From Brenneria izadpanahii (lineage in GTDB: Bacteria; Pseudomonadota; Gammaproteobacteria; Enterobacterales; Enterobacteriaceae), in contig NZ_CP050854.1 of the NCBI RefSeq assembly GCF_017569925.1, positions 4,898,001 through 4,962,000 on the forward strand: 64,000 nt of DNA. Direction: 5' to 3'. Made by a program: the position numbers and the translations under genes. A model generated the notes under the pieces. It had not been told where the DNA came from and did no database searches. It saw only the letters and a program-made list of their open reading frames with translations. The stretch's first letter is position 1, and each line of letters starts with the position of its first letter. Positions 40,274 to 49,481 of the stretch are shown one piece after another.

Positions 40274-41032
40274 TCAGGTTCGGAAATGCGCGTGAATGTC
40301 GCTTTCGTCCACGCCATAAAGCTCCGCCAGCCGAGCGGGCGTCAGCATGGCTTCGGGCAAGCCCTGTTGCGCGCCCGCGGAGGGGTACAACAGCACGACG
40401 CTTTCCGCCACGGCCATCGCATGCTGGGGATGATGCGTCGACATCAATATCGTCATGCCCAATTCTTTCAGCCGTTTAATATGCGCCAGCAGCTTAATCT
40501 GGTTGCCGAAGTCCAGACTCGCCGCAGGCTCGTCCATCACCAGCAGCGTGGGCTGCTGAGCCAGCGCGCGGGCAATCAGCACCAGTTGCCGCTCTCCGCC
40601 GCTCAGCGTGGCATACGGGCGTTGACTAAGGGATAAAATGCCGAGTTGGGACAACGCCTCTTCGGCCAGAGATATTTCCCGTTTCCCCGGTACGGAAAAC
40701 AGCGACAACCGGGCATGGCATCCCATCAGCACCATATCCAATACGCGAAACGAAAATGGCGAATGATGAGCCTGAGGAACATAGGCCGCCACCCTGGCCA
40801 ATTCCAGGGCGGACCAGCTCATTATCGGTTTCTCCGCTATCCATATTTGTCCGGAAAGCCTCGGAATCAGCCCCAATAACGTGCGCATCAACGTGGTTTT
40901 GCCGCTGCCGTTGGCGCCCAGCAGGCAGGTAATCCGTCCCGGCGGCAATGACAGCGAGACATTGCGATTCACGATCTTGCCGCCATATCCTACGTCAACC
41001 GCTTGGAGCGTCGCGACACCGGCGTCAATCAT
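40274..41032 (-). CDS. FecE/BtuD-type ABC transporter ATPase
   Basis: The ATPase of a siderophore/cobalamin-class importer, 252 residues. Walker A is GANGSGKTT, signature LSGGERQLV, Walker B LLVMDEPAASLD, and the switch is STHHPQH. It overlaps the permease gene by 4 bp and precedes the methyltransferase by 25 bp. Confidence 0.9.
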   Translation of the reverse strand: MIDAGVATLQAVDVGYGGKIVNRNVSLSLPPGRITCLLGANGSGKTTLMRTLLGLIPRLSGQIWIAEKPIMSWSALELARVAAYVPQAHHSPFSFRVLDMVLMGCHARLSLFSVPGKREISLAEEALSQLGILSLSQRPYATLSGGERQLVLIARALAQQPTLLVMDEPAASLDFGNQIKLLAHIKRLKELGMTILMSTHHPQHAMAVAESVVLLYPSAGAQQGLPEAMLTPARLAELYGVDESDIHAHFRT

Positions 41033-42024
41033 GATCTCCCCCCTCGCAACAGCAGCATCAGAAAGAACGGCGCGCCAATGGACGACGTCAAAATCCCCAG
41101 CGGCAATTCGATGGCGGCAAGAGTGCGCGCCAGCGTATCGGTTAACAGCAGCAGCAGCGCGCCCGCCGCCACGGACACCGGCAATAGCCGATTGAAATTA
41201 TCCCCCACCATCAAACGGCAGATATGCGGCACCACCAGCCCTACCCAGCCGATAATGCCGGCAATCGAAACCGCGCTGGCGGTAATCAGAGTCGCAGACA
41301 GAATAAACAGCAGCCTGGTCCGGGGAATATTCAACCCAAGCGTACGCGCCTCATCATCAGGCAGGCTGAGCAGGTTCATGCGCCAGCGCAGCAATATCAG
41401 CGGCGTCATACCCAGTAATATCAACACCGCCGCGCCTTGCAAATCATGAGTGGTGATAGCGGAAAGCCCGCCTAACAGCCAGAACGTAATCGAAGGCAAT
41501 TGCGTATAAGGATCGGCAAGGATCTTGATCAATGAGATCGCGGCGCCGCCCAACGATCCAATCGCCAGCCCGACTAAAACCAGCGCCAATACGGGATCGT
41601 GCCGCCGGGCCATCCGCGCGATCAGGCAAACCAGCGCGACCGCGCCCAATCCGCCCGCAAATGCCATCAGTTGGATCGGCAGGATCGGCAAGCCGAGGAA
41701 AATCCCCACCGTAGCGCCGACTCCCGCACCGGCGGAGACCCCAAGAATATCTGGAGAAACCAGCGGATTACGGAACATCCCTTGATAGGCCGCCCCTGCC
41801 GCCGCGAGTCCCGCGCCAATAAGGAGCGCCGCCAGCAGACGCGGCAAACGAATATTCCAGAAAACCGTCGCCTTACGGGGATCGATCGGCGTAGCTCCCC
41901 ACGTTGAGGTAACAATCTGGATAACTTCGCGTAATGAAAGGGCATATTTTCCCACCAGCAATGCCAACAGCACGCCGCTGATAAGCAAAACGCCCAGCAG
42001 CAAAACGACATTGCGGGTGCTCAT
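41029..42024 (-). CDS. FecCD-family ABC transporter permease
   Basis: An inner-membrane permease of 331 residues with about ten helices, of the FecCD/BtuC/FhuB class. The family region AGAGVGATVGIFLG and the GWVGLVVPHICRLMVGDNFNRLLP coupling segment near the C-terminus are present. A single permease gene suggests a homodimer, as in BtuCD. It overlaps both neighbours by 4 bp. Confidence 0.9.
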   Translation of the reverse strand: MSTRNVVLLLGVLLISGVLLALLVGKYALSLREVIQIVTSTWGATPIDPRKATVFWNIRLPRLLAALLIGAGLAAAGAAYQGMFRNPLVSPDILGVSAGAGVGATVGIFLGLPILPIQLMAFAGGLGAVALVCLIARMARRHDPVLALVLVGLAIGSLGGAAISLIKILADPYTQLPSITFWLLGGLSAITTHDLQGAAVLILLGMTPLILLRWRMNLLSLPDDEARTLGLNIPRTRLLFILSATLITASAVSIAGIIGWVGLVVPHICRLMVGDNFNRLLPVSVAAGALLLLLTDTLARTLAAIELPLGILTSSIGAPFFLMLLLRGGRS

Positions 42025-43058
42025 GCAGGCTCCAATAGTTGCTCAAGCAGCATGTCATTCAGCTCGGTATGATAAAACAGACGGAAAAACTCCCGAATAT
42101 CCTCCGCAATATGCCGTGTCGCGCCACGATCAAAATAGCCTTGCAAACGGCGCAGCCCCAGTAATCGATTAACGCCCGGCGGCGAATCCAGCCAGCCAAA
42201 CGGTTTCCAGGGCATCAAGATAACGCGCCGTTGCATAACCGCCTGAACGCCGCGCCAGAGGTCTGAACGAGTAATCTGCCGGTAACTCTGAATATCCTGC
42301 GTAATGACGACCTCAGGGTTCCAACTCAGAATTTGCTCCATCGACACCTGCGTCAGCGTACTCAATCCGCCTGCCGCGGCGACGTTTTCAAGCCCCAGCA
42401 GCTCTACGGCCTCCGTGTGGATCGAGCCGCGCAGCCCCGTTTCCAACCCCATTGCGCCGCGGGCGAAATAAAAACGCGGCTTCTCAGCATAGCGGCCGGC
42501 CCGGTAATCGGACGCATGGCGCAAAATCCGCTCGGCAAACTGCGCCTGCCGCTCCGCCCGCGCGTCCACATCCAGCAGCCGTCCTACTTGTCGGAGCTGG
42601 GAAGGCGTGTCCTGAAGCCCGCCGTCCACCAGCACGTAAGGTACGCCAGTCTGTTCCGCCACCCGTTGCGCCAGCGAGAGGTAAGTCTCATCGACATCGC
42701 CGCAATCAATGATGATGTCCGGATCCAGCGAGAGCAGCGTTTCCAACGACAGCGTACTACCGCGCCCTGAAAGACGCCCCAAACGCGGCAACCGTCGCAC
42801 CGCATCGGTAAACAGGCTTCCCGTATCCCCGGACAGATCAAAAGACGACAGCCCCAGAAGTTTTTCAGGCGCGAGAGCCAATAGCAGCATGTCCGCCGGC
42901 GGCCCGGCGCTGATAACGCGCCGGATTTCATGGGGCGCGGGAAGCTGGCCGAAACGTCCGGCGATCCGATCGGAAGGCTGCGCGAAAACGGGAGGAAGAA
43001 GAGGCAAAGACGAAAATGCAGCCAAATACGACAAAAATGTACGCCTGCTGATTCCCAT
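42021..43058 (-). CDS. Tat-exported periplasmic metal-chelate binding protein
   Basis: A periplasmic binding protein of the BtuF/FecB class (TroA-like fold), 345 residues and the first gene of the operon. Its N-terminus (MGISRRTFLSYLAAFSSLPLL) carries a twin-arginine motif SRRTFL with Arg5-Arg6, unlike the Sec signals of most relatives, so it may fold or load cofactor before export. The domain has the LLSLDPDIIIDCGDVDETY and SWNPEVVITQD strands. The ligand is not evident. Confidence 0.88.
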   Translation of the reverse strand: MGISRRTFLSYLAAFSSLPLLPPVFAQPSDRIAGRFGQLPAPHEIRRVISAGPPADMLLLALAPEKLLGLSSFDLSGDTGSLFTDAVRRLPRLGRLSGRGSTLSLETLLSLDPDIIIDCGDVDETYLSLAQRVAEQTGVPYVLVDGGLQDTPSQLRQVGRLLDVDARAERQAQFAERILRHASDYRAGRYAEKPRFYFARGAMGLETGLRGSIHTEAVELLGLENVAAAGGLSTLTQVSMEQILSWNPEVVITQDIQSYRQITRSDLWRGVQAVMQRRVILMPWKPFGWLDSPPGVNRLLGLRRLQGYFDRGATRHIAEDIREFFRLFYHTELNDMLLEQLLEPA

Positions 43059-43071
43059 AATGTCACCAGAG

Positions 43072-43090
43072 TCGGATAATTATCGTTATG
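43072..43090 (-). promoter_or_regulatory. Candidate Fur box upstream of the uptake operon
   Basis: On the minus strand the segment reads CATAACGATAATTATCCGA, matching 12 of 19 positions of the Fur consensus GATAATGATAATCATTATC. It ends 14 bp before the binding protein start, where it would block transcription or the leader. The match is moderate; iron control is therefore plausible, not shown. Confidence 0.5.
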
Positions 43091-43442
43091 TGTTTTTTTA
43101 TACTGCGGCGTGAATTATCACCCGCTGCGAACCATGTTCAACCGCCGGTATCACGTTTTCCTCAATTAGACTTATTCCTGATGATAAAAAATGACGGAAA
43201 CGCGTTTTCTACGGCGGACAAAATCCACTCTCGCACGCCCCGCCTAAAAAAACAGAATATGCCGCCGCGCTTCTTCAAAACGGGGTAAGCGGCAAGACGG
43301 CTTTTTCAGGAAGGCGGGCGCCGGCCTCAGCGATACTTTTGGCTTTCCGGGCCAATTATTACTAGGCAATTAGCTCACATGCCGTAAAATTCCCGGTTTT
43401 GTCATACCAATACGAATGATCCGCTATACGATGGATAAAAAA
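43091..43442. promoter_or_regulatory. Gap between the uptake operon and yhdT
   Basis: A 352-bp divergent gap that should hold promoters for the uptake operon and for yhdT-panF-prmA. I see no clear boxes, repeat or gene. Confidence 0.35.
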
Positions 43443-43685
43443 ATGGATACACGTTTCATGCAGGCGCACCGGGAAGCCCGCTGGGCTTTTTTCCTGACGC
43501 TGGCGTACCTGTTCGCCTGGATTCTGGCGGCCTACCTGCCTGACAACGAGCAGGGCATTACCGGTCTCCCCCACTGGTTTGAAATGGCCTGTCTATTGCT
43601 GCCGCTTGTCTTCGCTCTGCTGTGCTGGTTGATGGTTCGCTTCATCTTCCATGATATCTCTCTGGAGAATGACGATGCAAAATGA
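43443..43685 (+). CDS. yhdT: Small membrane protein YhdT (DUF997)
   Basis: A two-helix inner-membrane protein of unknown function, 80 residues from MDTRFMQAHREARWAFF, which equals the E. coli protein in length and motif (LPHWFEMAC). The upstream ATG codons at 43416 and 43431 are in frame but lack better ribosome sites. It overlaps panF by 11 bp and is always linked to it. Confidence 0.9.
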   Translation: MDTRFMQAHREARWAFFLTLAYLFAWILAAYLPDNEQGITGLPHWFEMACLLLPLVFALLCWLMVRFIFHDISLENDDAK

Positions 43686-45126
43686 AGTGCTGCTGCCGCT
43701 GCTGGGATATCTGTTATTGGTTTTCGGTTTGTCGGTGTACGCCTATCGCCGCCGCCAGGCGGGTAACTTTCTTAACGAGTATTTCCTCGGCGGACGTTCG
43801 ATGGGTGGCTTCGTTCTGGCGATGACCCTGATCGGCACCTATGTGAGCGCCAGTTCATTCATCGGCGGTCCCGGCGCGGCCTATAAATACGGCCTGGGAT
43901 GGGTGTTGCTCTCCATGATTCAGCTTCCCACCATGCTGCTGTCGCTGGGCATCCTGGGCAAAAAGTTCGCGATTTTAGCCAGACGTTATAACGCCATTAC
44001 GCTTAACGATATGCTGTACGCCCGCTACGGCAGCCGGTTGCTGGTGTGGTTCGCCAGCCTCAGCCTGCTGGTGGCGTTTATCGGCGCCATGGCGGTGCAA
44101 TTTATCGGCGGCGCGCGTCTGCTGGAGACCGCCGCCAATATTCCCTACGATATCGGCCTGCTGATTTTCGGCGTGACCATTGCGCTGTACACGGCGTTCG
44201 GCGGCTTCCGCGCCAGCGTATTGAACGATGCCATGCAAGGCATGGTGATGCTGTTAGGCACGATAATACTATTAGTGGGGGTGCTCCACGCCGCGGGCGG
44301 TTTGCACAGCGCGGTGGATAAACTCCAGTCGATCGATCCGGCTTTGGTGACGCCTCAGGGCAGCGGCCACATCCTGTCGATGCCGTTTATGGCCTCTTTC
44401 TGGGTGCTGGTGTGCTTCGGGGTTATCGGCCTGCCGAACACCGCCGTGCGCTGTATCTCCTACCGCAACAGCCAGGCGCTGCACCGCGGCATCATTATCG
44501 GCACCATCGTAATCGGCATTCTGATGCTCGGCATGCATCTGTCCGGCGCGTTGGGCCGGGCGATTATGCCGGATCTGACCATTCCGGATCAGGTGTTGCC
44601 GGCGCTGATGGTGTCCGTTCTGCCGCCGTTAGTGGCCGGGATATTCCTCGCCGCGCCGATGGCGGCTATCATGTCCAATATTAACGCGCATCTGCTCCAG
44701 GCTTCCGCCACAATTATAAAGGATCTTTACCTCAGCGTTCGCCCGCAGCAAATACGTAATGAAAGGCATATTAAGCGCCTTTCCAGCATGACTACCCTGC
44801 TGCTGGGGTTATTGGTATTGCTGGCCTCCTGGCGTCCGCCAGAGATGATTATCTGGCTAAATCTGCTGGCCTTCGGCGGACTGGAAGCCGTATTCCTCTG
44901 GCCGCTGGTGCTCGGCCTGTATTGGGAGCGCGCCAACGCGACGGGCGCCTTATGCGCCATGTTCGGCGGCGCCGGTTGTTATACGGCGCTGGCCGGTTTC
45001 AATATTCATGTGGCGGGCTTTCATCCCATCGTACCGGCGCTGACGTTAAGCCTGCTGGCGTTTATTATCGGTAACCGGTTCGGACATCGCGTACCAGAAC
45101 CGATTACCGCCCCTACTTCACTTTAA
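43675..45126 (+). CDS. panF: Sodium/pantothenate symporter PanF
   Basis: Imports pantothenate with sodium for coenzyme A synthesis. The start at 43675 (MQNEVLLPLLGY) has GGAG upstream and gives 483 residues, equal to E. coli. About thirteen helices are expected, and the SSS-family motifs NEYFLGGRSMGG and SFIGGPGAAYKYGLGW are present. Confidence 0.97.
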   Translation: MQNEVLLPLLGYLLLVFGLSVYAYRRRQAGNFLNEYFLGGRSMGGFVLAMTLIGTYVSASSFIGGPGAAYKYGLGWVLLSMIQLPTMLLSLGILGKKFAILARRYNAITLNDMLYARYGSRLLVWFASLSLLVAFIGAMAVQFIGGARLLETAANIPYDIGLLIFGVTIALYTAFGGFRASVLNDAMQGMVMLLGTIILLVGVLHAAGGLHSAVDKLQSIDPALVTPQGSGHILSMPFMASFWVLVCFGVIGLPNTAVRCISYRNSQALHRGIIIGTIVIGILMLGMHLSGALGRAIMPDLTIPDQVLPALMVSVLPPLVAGIFLAAPMAAIMSNINAHLLQASATIIKDLYLSVRPQQIRNERHIKRLSSMTTLLLGLLVLLASWRPPEMIIWLNLLAFGGLEAVFLWPLVLGLYWERANATGALCAMFGGAGCYTALAGFNIHVAGFHPIVPALTLSLLAFIIGNRFGHRVPEPITAPTSL

Positions 45127-45144
45127 AATGTATTAGAGACTGCT

Positions 45145-46032
45145 ATGCCGTGGATTCAACTGAAAATAAACACCTCCGGCAGCCATGCCGAACAACTGGG
45201 AGACGTTCTGATCGAGAGCGGCGCCGTGTCCGTTACGTTTCAGGATACGCATGACACCCCCGTGTTCGAACCGCTGCCGGGCGAAACCCGTCTGTGGGGC
45301 GATACCGACGTCATCGGCTTATACGACGCGGAAACCGAAATGGCCGGGGTTATTGCCGCGCTGGAGCAGGAACCCCTGCTGGGCGCCGGATTCAAACATA
45401 AAATCGAGCAGTTGGAAGATAAGGACTGGGAGCGCGAATGGATGGATAACTTCCACCCCATGCGCTTCGGCGAGCGGCTTTGGATCTGCCCGAGCTGGCG
45501 CAACGTGCCCGATCCGGCGGCGGTGAACGTCATGCTCGATCCCGGCCTGGCCTTCGGCACCGGAACCCACCCCACCACCGCGCTGTGCCTGCAATGGCTA
45601 GACGGGCTGGAGCTACAGGGTAAAACCATCATCGACTTCGGCTGCGGCTCCGGCATCTTGGCCATCGCCGCGCTCAAGCTGGGCGCGGCCCGCGCTATCG
45701 GCATCGATATCGACCCGCAGGCCATCCAGGCCAGCCGCGACAACGCGCAGAGAAACGGCGTTTCCGACCGTCTGGAGCTCTATCTGCCAAAGGATCAGCC
45801 TGCCGATCTCGCCTTCTCCGCCGACGTGGTGGTCGCCAATATCCTGGCCGGCCCGCTGCGTGAGCTGGCGCCGTTAATCAGTGAACTGCCGAAAACCGGC
45901 GCCCATCTTGGTTTATCGGGCGTTCTGGCCACCCAGGCCGCCAACGTGGCCGAAGCCTATCAGGACAAATTCCAGCTTGATCCGGTGGCGGAAAAAGAAG
46001 AATGGTGCCGGATCACCGGCATTCGTAAGTAA
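45145..46032 (+). CDS. prmA: Ribosomal protein L11 methyltransferase PrmA
   Basis: Trimethylates several amino groups of L11. The 295-residue protein has the N-terminal substrate-recognition domain ([20 protein letters not shown]) and the SAM domain with [16 protein letters not shown]. It is 18 bp after panF, the conserved order. Confidence 0.97.
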   Translation: MPWIQLKINTSGSHAEQLGDVLIESGAVSVTFQDTHDTPVFEPLPGETRLWGDTDVIGLYDAETEMAGVIAALEQEPLLGAGFKHKIEQLEDKDWEREWMDNFHPMRFGERLWICPSWRNVPDPAAVNVMLDPGLAFGTGTHPTTALCLQWLDGLELQGKTIIDFGCGSGILAIAALKLGAARAIGIDIDPQAIQASRDNAQRNGVSDRLELYLPKDQPADLAFSADVVVANILAGPLRELAPLISELPKTGAHLGLSGVLATQAANVAEAYQDKFQLDPVAEKEEWCRITGIRK

Positions 46033-46041
46033 GGTTTAAAA

Positions 46042-46077
46042 ACGCGCAGAAATCGTCATCAGGCTATCTCTGCGCGT
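46042..46077 (+). terminator. Inverted repeat after prmA
   Basis: ACGCGCAGA (46042-46050) and TCTGCGCGT (46069-46077) are perfect 9-bp inverted copies around 18 nt, 9 bp past the prmA stop. There is no U-tract, so it may protect the transcript end or cause factor-dependent termination. Confidence 0.5.
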
Positions 46078-46274
46078 CGACAAAGCCTTCCACCATCATC
46101 CCCGCGTCTAGGTTTCATTGTTCAAACCGATCGGAATTATCCGTTTCTGGCCGATTTTCCTACCAATGCCTTAACCATTTAAAATGTAGGTGTATCCTCG
46201 ATAACTCGTCTGACTATCATCAGTTATGTAAACCGATGAAGTGAATCATCATATTGTTTTAAATGGATTATCTA

Positions 46275-47015
46275 ATGAAGTATAAACTACTGGCCGCCCT
46301 GGCTTTCACCGCCTGCTTCTCATTGCAGGCTTCCGAACACGCCCACTGGAGCTATGAAGGACAGGAAGCGCCTGCGCACTGGGGCGAGCTCTCCCCGGAT
46401 TTCTCCCTGTGCGAGAACGGTAAGAATCAATCCCCCATTGATATCCACGGCGCGCTGAAAACCGTCCATGAAGGCTTAAAACTCGCTTATCAGACCGGTC
46501 CGCAGCATATCGTCAATAATGGCCACACCATTGAGGTGGAAGTCGGCGCGGGCAATACGCTGACGATAGATAACGATACCTTTACCCTCCAGCAATTCCA
46601 TTTCCACTCTCCCAGCGAGAACGAAATCGACGGTAAAACCTTTCCGTTAGAAGCGCATTTCGTCTACAAAGACCAGGATGGAGCGCTAACGGTAATGGCG
46701 CTGATGTTTGAACAGGGTGAAGCCAACAAAGAACTGGAAAAAGCCTGGCGGCAAATGCCGTCAACGCTCAATAAGCCGGAATTATTAACCGCGCCATTGA
46801 ACGTCGGCGCGCTGATCCCGGCAACGGCGCAACGGAGCTACTACCGCTTTAGCGGCTCGCTTACCACTCCGCCTTGCTCAGAGGGCGTCCGCTGGCTGGT
46901 GTTGGATAAACCGGCTACGATTTCGGCGGCCCAGATAGCCAAATTCACCGCGGCCATCCATCACGCCAACAATCGCCCCATCCAACCGTTAAATGGCCGG
47001 GTTATTGTTAACTAA
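46275..47015 (+). CDS. cah: Periplasmic alpha carbonic anhydrase
   Basis: Hydrates CO2 in the periplasm. The 246-residue precursor has a Sec signal (MKYKLLAALAFTACFSLQAS). Zinc ligands are His109 and His111 (QFHFH) and His128 (LEAHF). The conserved CENGKNQSPIDI and SLTTPPCSEGVRW motifs provide the disulfide pair and the floor of the active site. A start 12 bp upstream is possible. In E. coli prmA is followed by dusB, so cah is an insertion relative to that order. A hairpin follows at 47035-47062. Confidence 0.93.
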   Translation: MKYKLLAALAFTACFSLQASEHAHWSYEGQEAPAHWGELSPDFSLCENGKNQSPIDIHGALKTVHEGLKLAYQTGPQHIVNNGHTIEVEVGAGNTLTIDNDTFTLQQFHFHSPSENEIDGKTFPLEAHFVYKDQDGALTVMALMFEQGEANKELEKAWRQMPSTLNKPELLTAPLNVGALIPATAQRSYYRFSGSLTTPPCSEGVRWLVLDKPATISAAQIAKFTAAIHHANNRPIQPLNGRVIVN

Positions 47016-47034
47016 CCCTGCTGCTTTTGCCCGC

Positions 47035-47062
47035 GGCTCTCGGCTAACTTATGCCGGGAGCC
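47035..47062 (+). terminator. Hairpin after cah
   Basis: GGCTCTCGGC (47035-47044) pairs with GCCGGGAGCC (47053-47062), 10 pairs with one G-U around an 8-nt loop. No U-tract follows, so it is a candidate terminator only. Confidence 0.5.
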
Positions 47063-47396
47063 CATCGCTTGCCGTGTTATGGTGCAAAAATTTATCGCTG
47101 TTCTTTGTTTATTGACGACGTATTCCCCTGCGAATACCAAATATCGCTGTCACTCCTGCTTGGATCACAGCAAATTACAGATAAACTACGATGCGACGGG
47201 AATATTTTTTTGCACAAAAAAAACTCATAAATAGCCAAAACTTATTGTTAAATATAGATAATATTTTCACCCAGCAGAATGAAACGCGTTTTCTTTGATC
47301 GCCTTAGGCTAATTGGTCAAAGTTTGGCCTTTCATATCACGTAAAAAATGCGTAATATACGCGCCCTTGCAGACACAGTATGGTCACTCTTTGTCT
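47063..47396 (+). promoter_or_regulatory. dusB-fis promoter with candidate Fis site
   Basis: A -35 TTTCAT (47330-47335) and -10 TAATAT (47353-47358) are spaced by 17 bp and followed by a GC-rich discriminator (CGCGCCC), very like the remembered E. coli fis promoter. GGTCAAAGTTTGGCC at 47315-47329 matches 13 of 15 positions of the Fis consensus and overlaps the region just upstream of the -35, consistent with autorepression. The GC-rich discriminator suggests stringent control. The upstream part of the gap is AT-rich. Confidence 0.8.
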
Positions 47397-48362
47397 ATGC
47401 GCATTGGACAATTTCAGCTACCTAATCGCTTGATAGCCGCCCCGATGGCTGGTATCAGCGATCGCCCATTCAGAGCACTCTGTCATTCGATGGGCGCTGG
47501 AATGGCCGTGTCCGAAATGCTGATTTCCAATCCGGAGGTTTGGCGTTCGGACAAGTCACGCTTGCGCATGGTGCATAGCGATGAACCAGGGATCAGAGCC
47601 GTGCAGATTGCCGGCAGCGATCCGGATGAAATGGCCGTCGCCGCGAAGGTCAACACCGATTTCGGCGCGCAGATCATCGACATCAACATGGGATGCCCGG
47701 CAAAGAAGGTGAACCGCAAGATGGCAGGATCTGCATTATTGCAGTATCCGGATTTGGTAAAACAAATCCTCTCGGCGGTAGTGAAAGCGGTAGACGTACC
47801 GGTAACACTAAAAATCCGTACCGGCTGGGCGCCAGAGCACCGTAACTGTGTAGAGATTGCCAAATTGGCTGAAGACTGTGGTATTCAGGCTCTGACCGTT
47901 CACGGACGCACTCGTGCGTGCCTGTTCAATGGTTCGGCGGAATACGACAGTATTCGGACAGTTAAGCAGGCCGTTTCCATTCCCATTATTGCGAATGGCG
48001 ACATTACTGACCCGCATAAAGCCAGAGCGGTTCTTGATTACACCGGGGCAGATGCCCTGATGATAGGACGAGCCGCTCAGGGAAGACCCTGGATCTTTCG
48101 GGAAATCCAGCATTATCTGGACACAGGGGAGTTGCTGCCGCCAATGCCGTTGGCAGAGGTAAAGCGCTTGTTGATCAAGCATATACGGGAATTGCACGAC
48201 TTTTATGGTCCAGGCAAGGGATTTCGTATAGCTCGTAAGCACGTATCCTGGTATCTCCAGGAAAACGCCCCAAACGACCAGTTTAGGCGCACATTCAACG
48301 CCATTGAGGATGCCAGCAAGCAGCTGGAGGCGTTGGAGGCATACTTTGAAAATCTTGCGTAA
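47397..48362 (+). CDS. dusB: tRNA-dihydrouridine synthase B
   Basis: An FMN enzyme that reduces uridines in the tRNA D-loop. The start at 47397 ([19 protein letters not shown]) gives 321 residues, equal to E. coli. The catalytic Cys lies in [12 protein letters not shown], and the C-terminal helical tRNA-binding domain is intact. It is upstream of fis by 23 bp and co-transcribed with it in enterics. Confidence 0.97.
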
Positions 48363-48385
48363 ACAGAAAAAGAGCTGACAGAACT

Positions 48386-48682
48386 ATGTTCGAACAACGC
48401 GTGAATTCTGACGTACTGACCGTTTCCACTGTAAACTCTCAGGCACAGGTAACCCAAAAACCCCTGCGTGACTCGGTTAAACAGGCACTGAAGAACTATT
48501 TTGCCCAATTGAATGGTCAGGACGTAAGTGACCTGTATGAGCTGGTATTGGCTGAAGTTGAACAACCACTGTTAGACATGGTGATGCAATACACCCGCGG
48601 CAACCAAACCCGCGCCGCACTGATGATGGGTATCAACCGCGGTACTCTGCGTAAGAAACTGAAAAAATACGGCATGAACTGA
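48386..48682 (+). CDS. fis: DNA-binding protein Fis
   Basis: A nucleoid protein that activates stable RNA promoters and shapes DNA topology. At 98 residues it appears virtually identical to E. coli Fis, including the C-terminal helix-turn-helix [21 protein letters not shown] strong terminator follows. Confidence 0.99.
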
Positions 48683-48712
48683 TTCACCACCGTATCTGGT
48701 TGATTTAAAAGG

Positions 48713-48740
48713 CGCTTGTCGGAAACGGCAGGCGTTTTTT
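48713..48740 (+). terminator. Intrinsic terminator of dusB-fis
   Basis: A 9-bp stem (48713-48721 with 48726-48734, including two G-U pairs) around a GAAA tetraloop, followed by six T. It lies 31 bp after the fis stop. Confidence 0.9.
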
Positions 48741-48920
48741 GTTTATATGGGCTACGCCACACAGCCATGCGCGTGCGATTCCGCGCCCTCTTTCAATCCC
48801 TTTAACCAGCACAAACCCGTTGCCATATGATATTGCGATGTGGAATCCTTTTATCGTCCGCTCGGCCATTTTTGGTTAACGGCGGAAAACGGGCGTCACT
48901 GACCTCCGGAGGGAAAAGAG

Positions 48921-49205
48921 ATGCTGGATCACCTGAGTATTCCGGTTACGGATATTGACCGTAGTCGGCGCTTTTACCAACGCGCCTTGCAGCCGTTAGG
49001 ATACAAGTTGATTAAAGATATGACGACCGCAGTCAGCTTCGGTATCACCGAGGGAGAAAGGAAACCGACCGATCCCGGCGGAGACAAATCTTTTATTATG
49101 AAAGAATCTAGTCCGCTACCGGATTACCCAGCCAAAGAATTTTCTCTTTTCCTTATCAAATCACGCTATTCCCGCCAACTAACCGTTGCTATGAAAAATG
49201 GTTAA
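48921..49205 (+). pseudogene. VOC/glyoxalase-family protein, C-terminally degraded
   Basis: The first 56 or so residues (MLDHLSIPVTDIDRSRRFYQ, ALQPLGYKLIKDM, TDPGGD) match vicinal-oxygen-chelate proteins of about 120-130 residues. After TDPGGD the expected strand is replaced by an unrelated, AT-rich, low-complexity tail ending at residue 94. The second betaalphabetabetabeta module, with the remaining metal ligands, is missing, so metal binding is not expected. It is probably a remnant left by a rearrangement at the border of the sorbitol operon. No intact continuation was found downstream. Confidence 0.65.
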
Positions 49206-49481
49206 ACAGCCATAAAAATCATATAACAACCTAATATAAATAAAAATTATTCATTTTCAGCACAAATATTCCCGTATTTCCGCCGCGACGACAGCACACA
49301 TCTGGTGCCATAGCCACTGGCCCCATAAATCAGCCATTTCTCACTAAACTTTCAAAATGAACAAAATAACTTTCAAAATGTGATCGAATTAAAGTTTAAA
49401 AAACACATTTAGATATATTTTTACCCCACTCCAATAAAACAACCATCGTCGGAAGCAAACCAGAGGAAACAGGAGAACATA
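49206..49481 (+). promoter_or_regulatory. srl operon control region
   Basis: AACTTTCAAAATG occurs twice, at 49347-49359 and 49368-49380, exactly 21 bp apart, so both copies face the same side of the helix. This suits a DeoR-family repressor such as SrlR, encoded downstream. A TGTGA half-site at 49379-49383 resembles half of a CRP site; the second half is poor. The gap is AT-rich. No further gene is supported. Confidence 0.6.
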
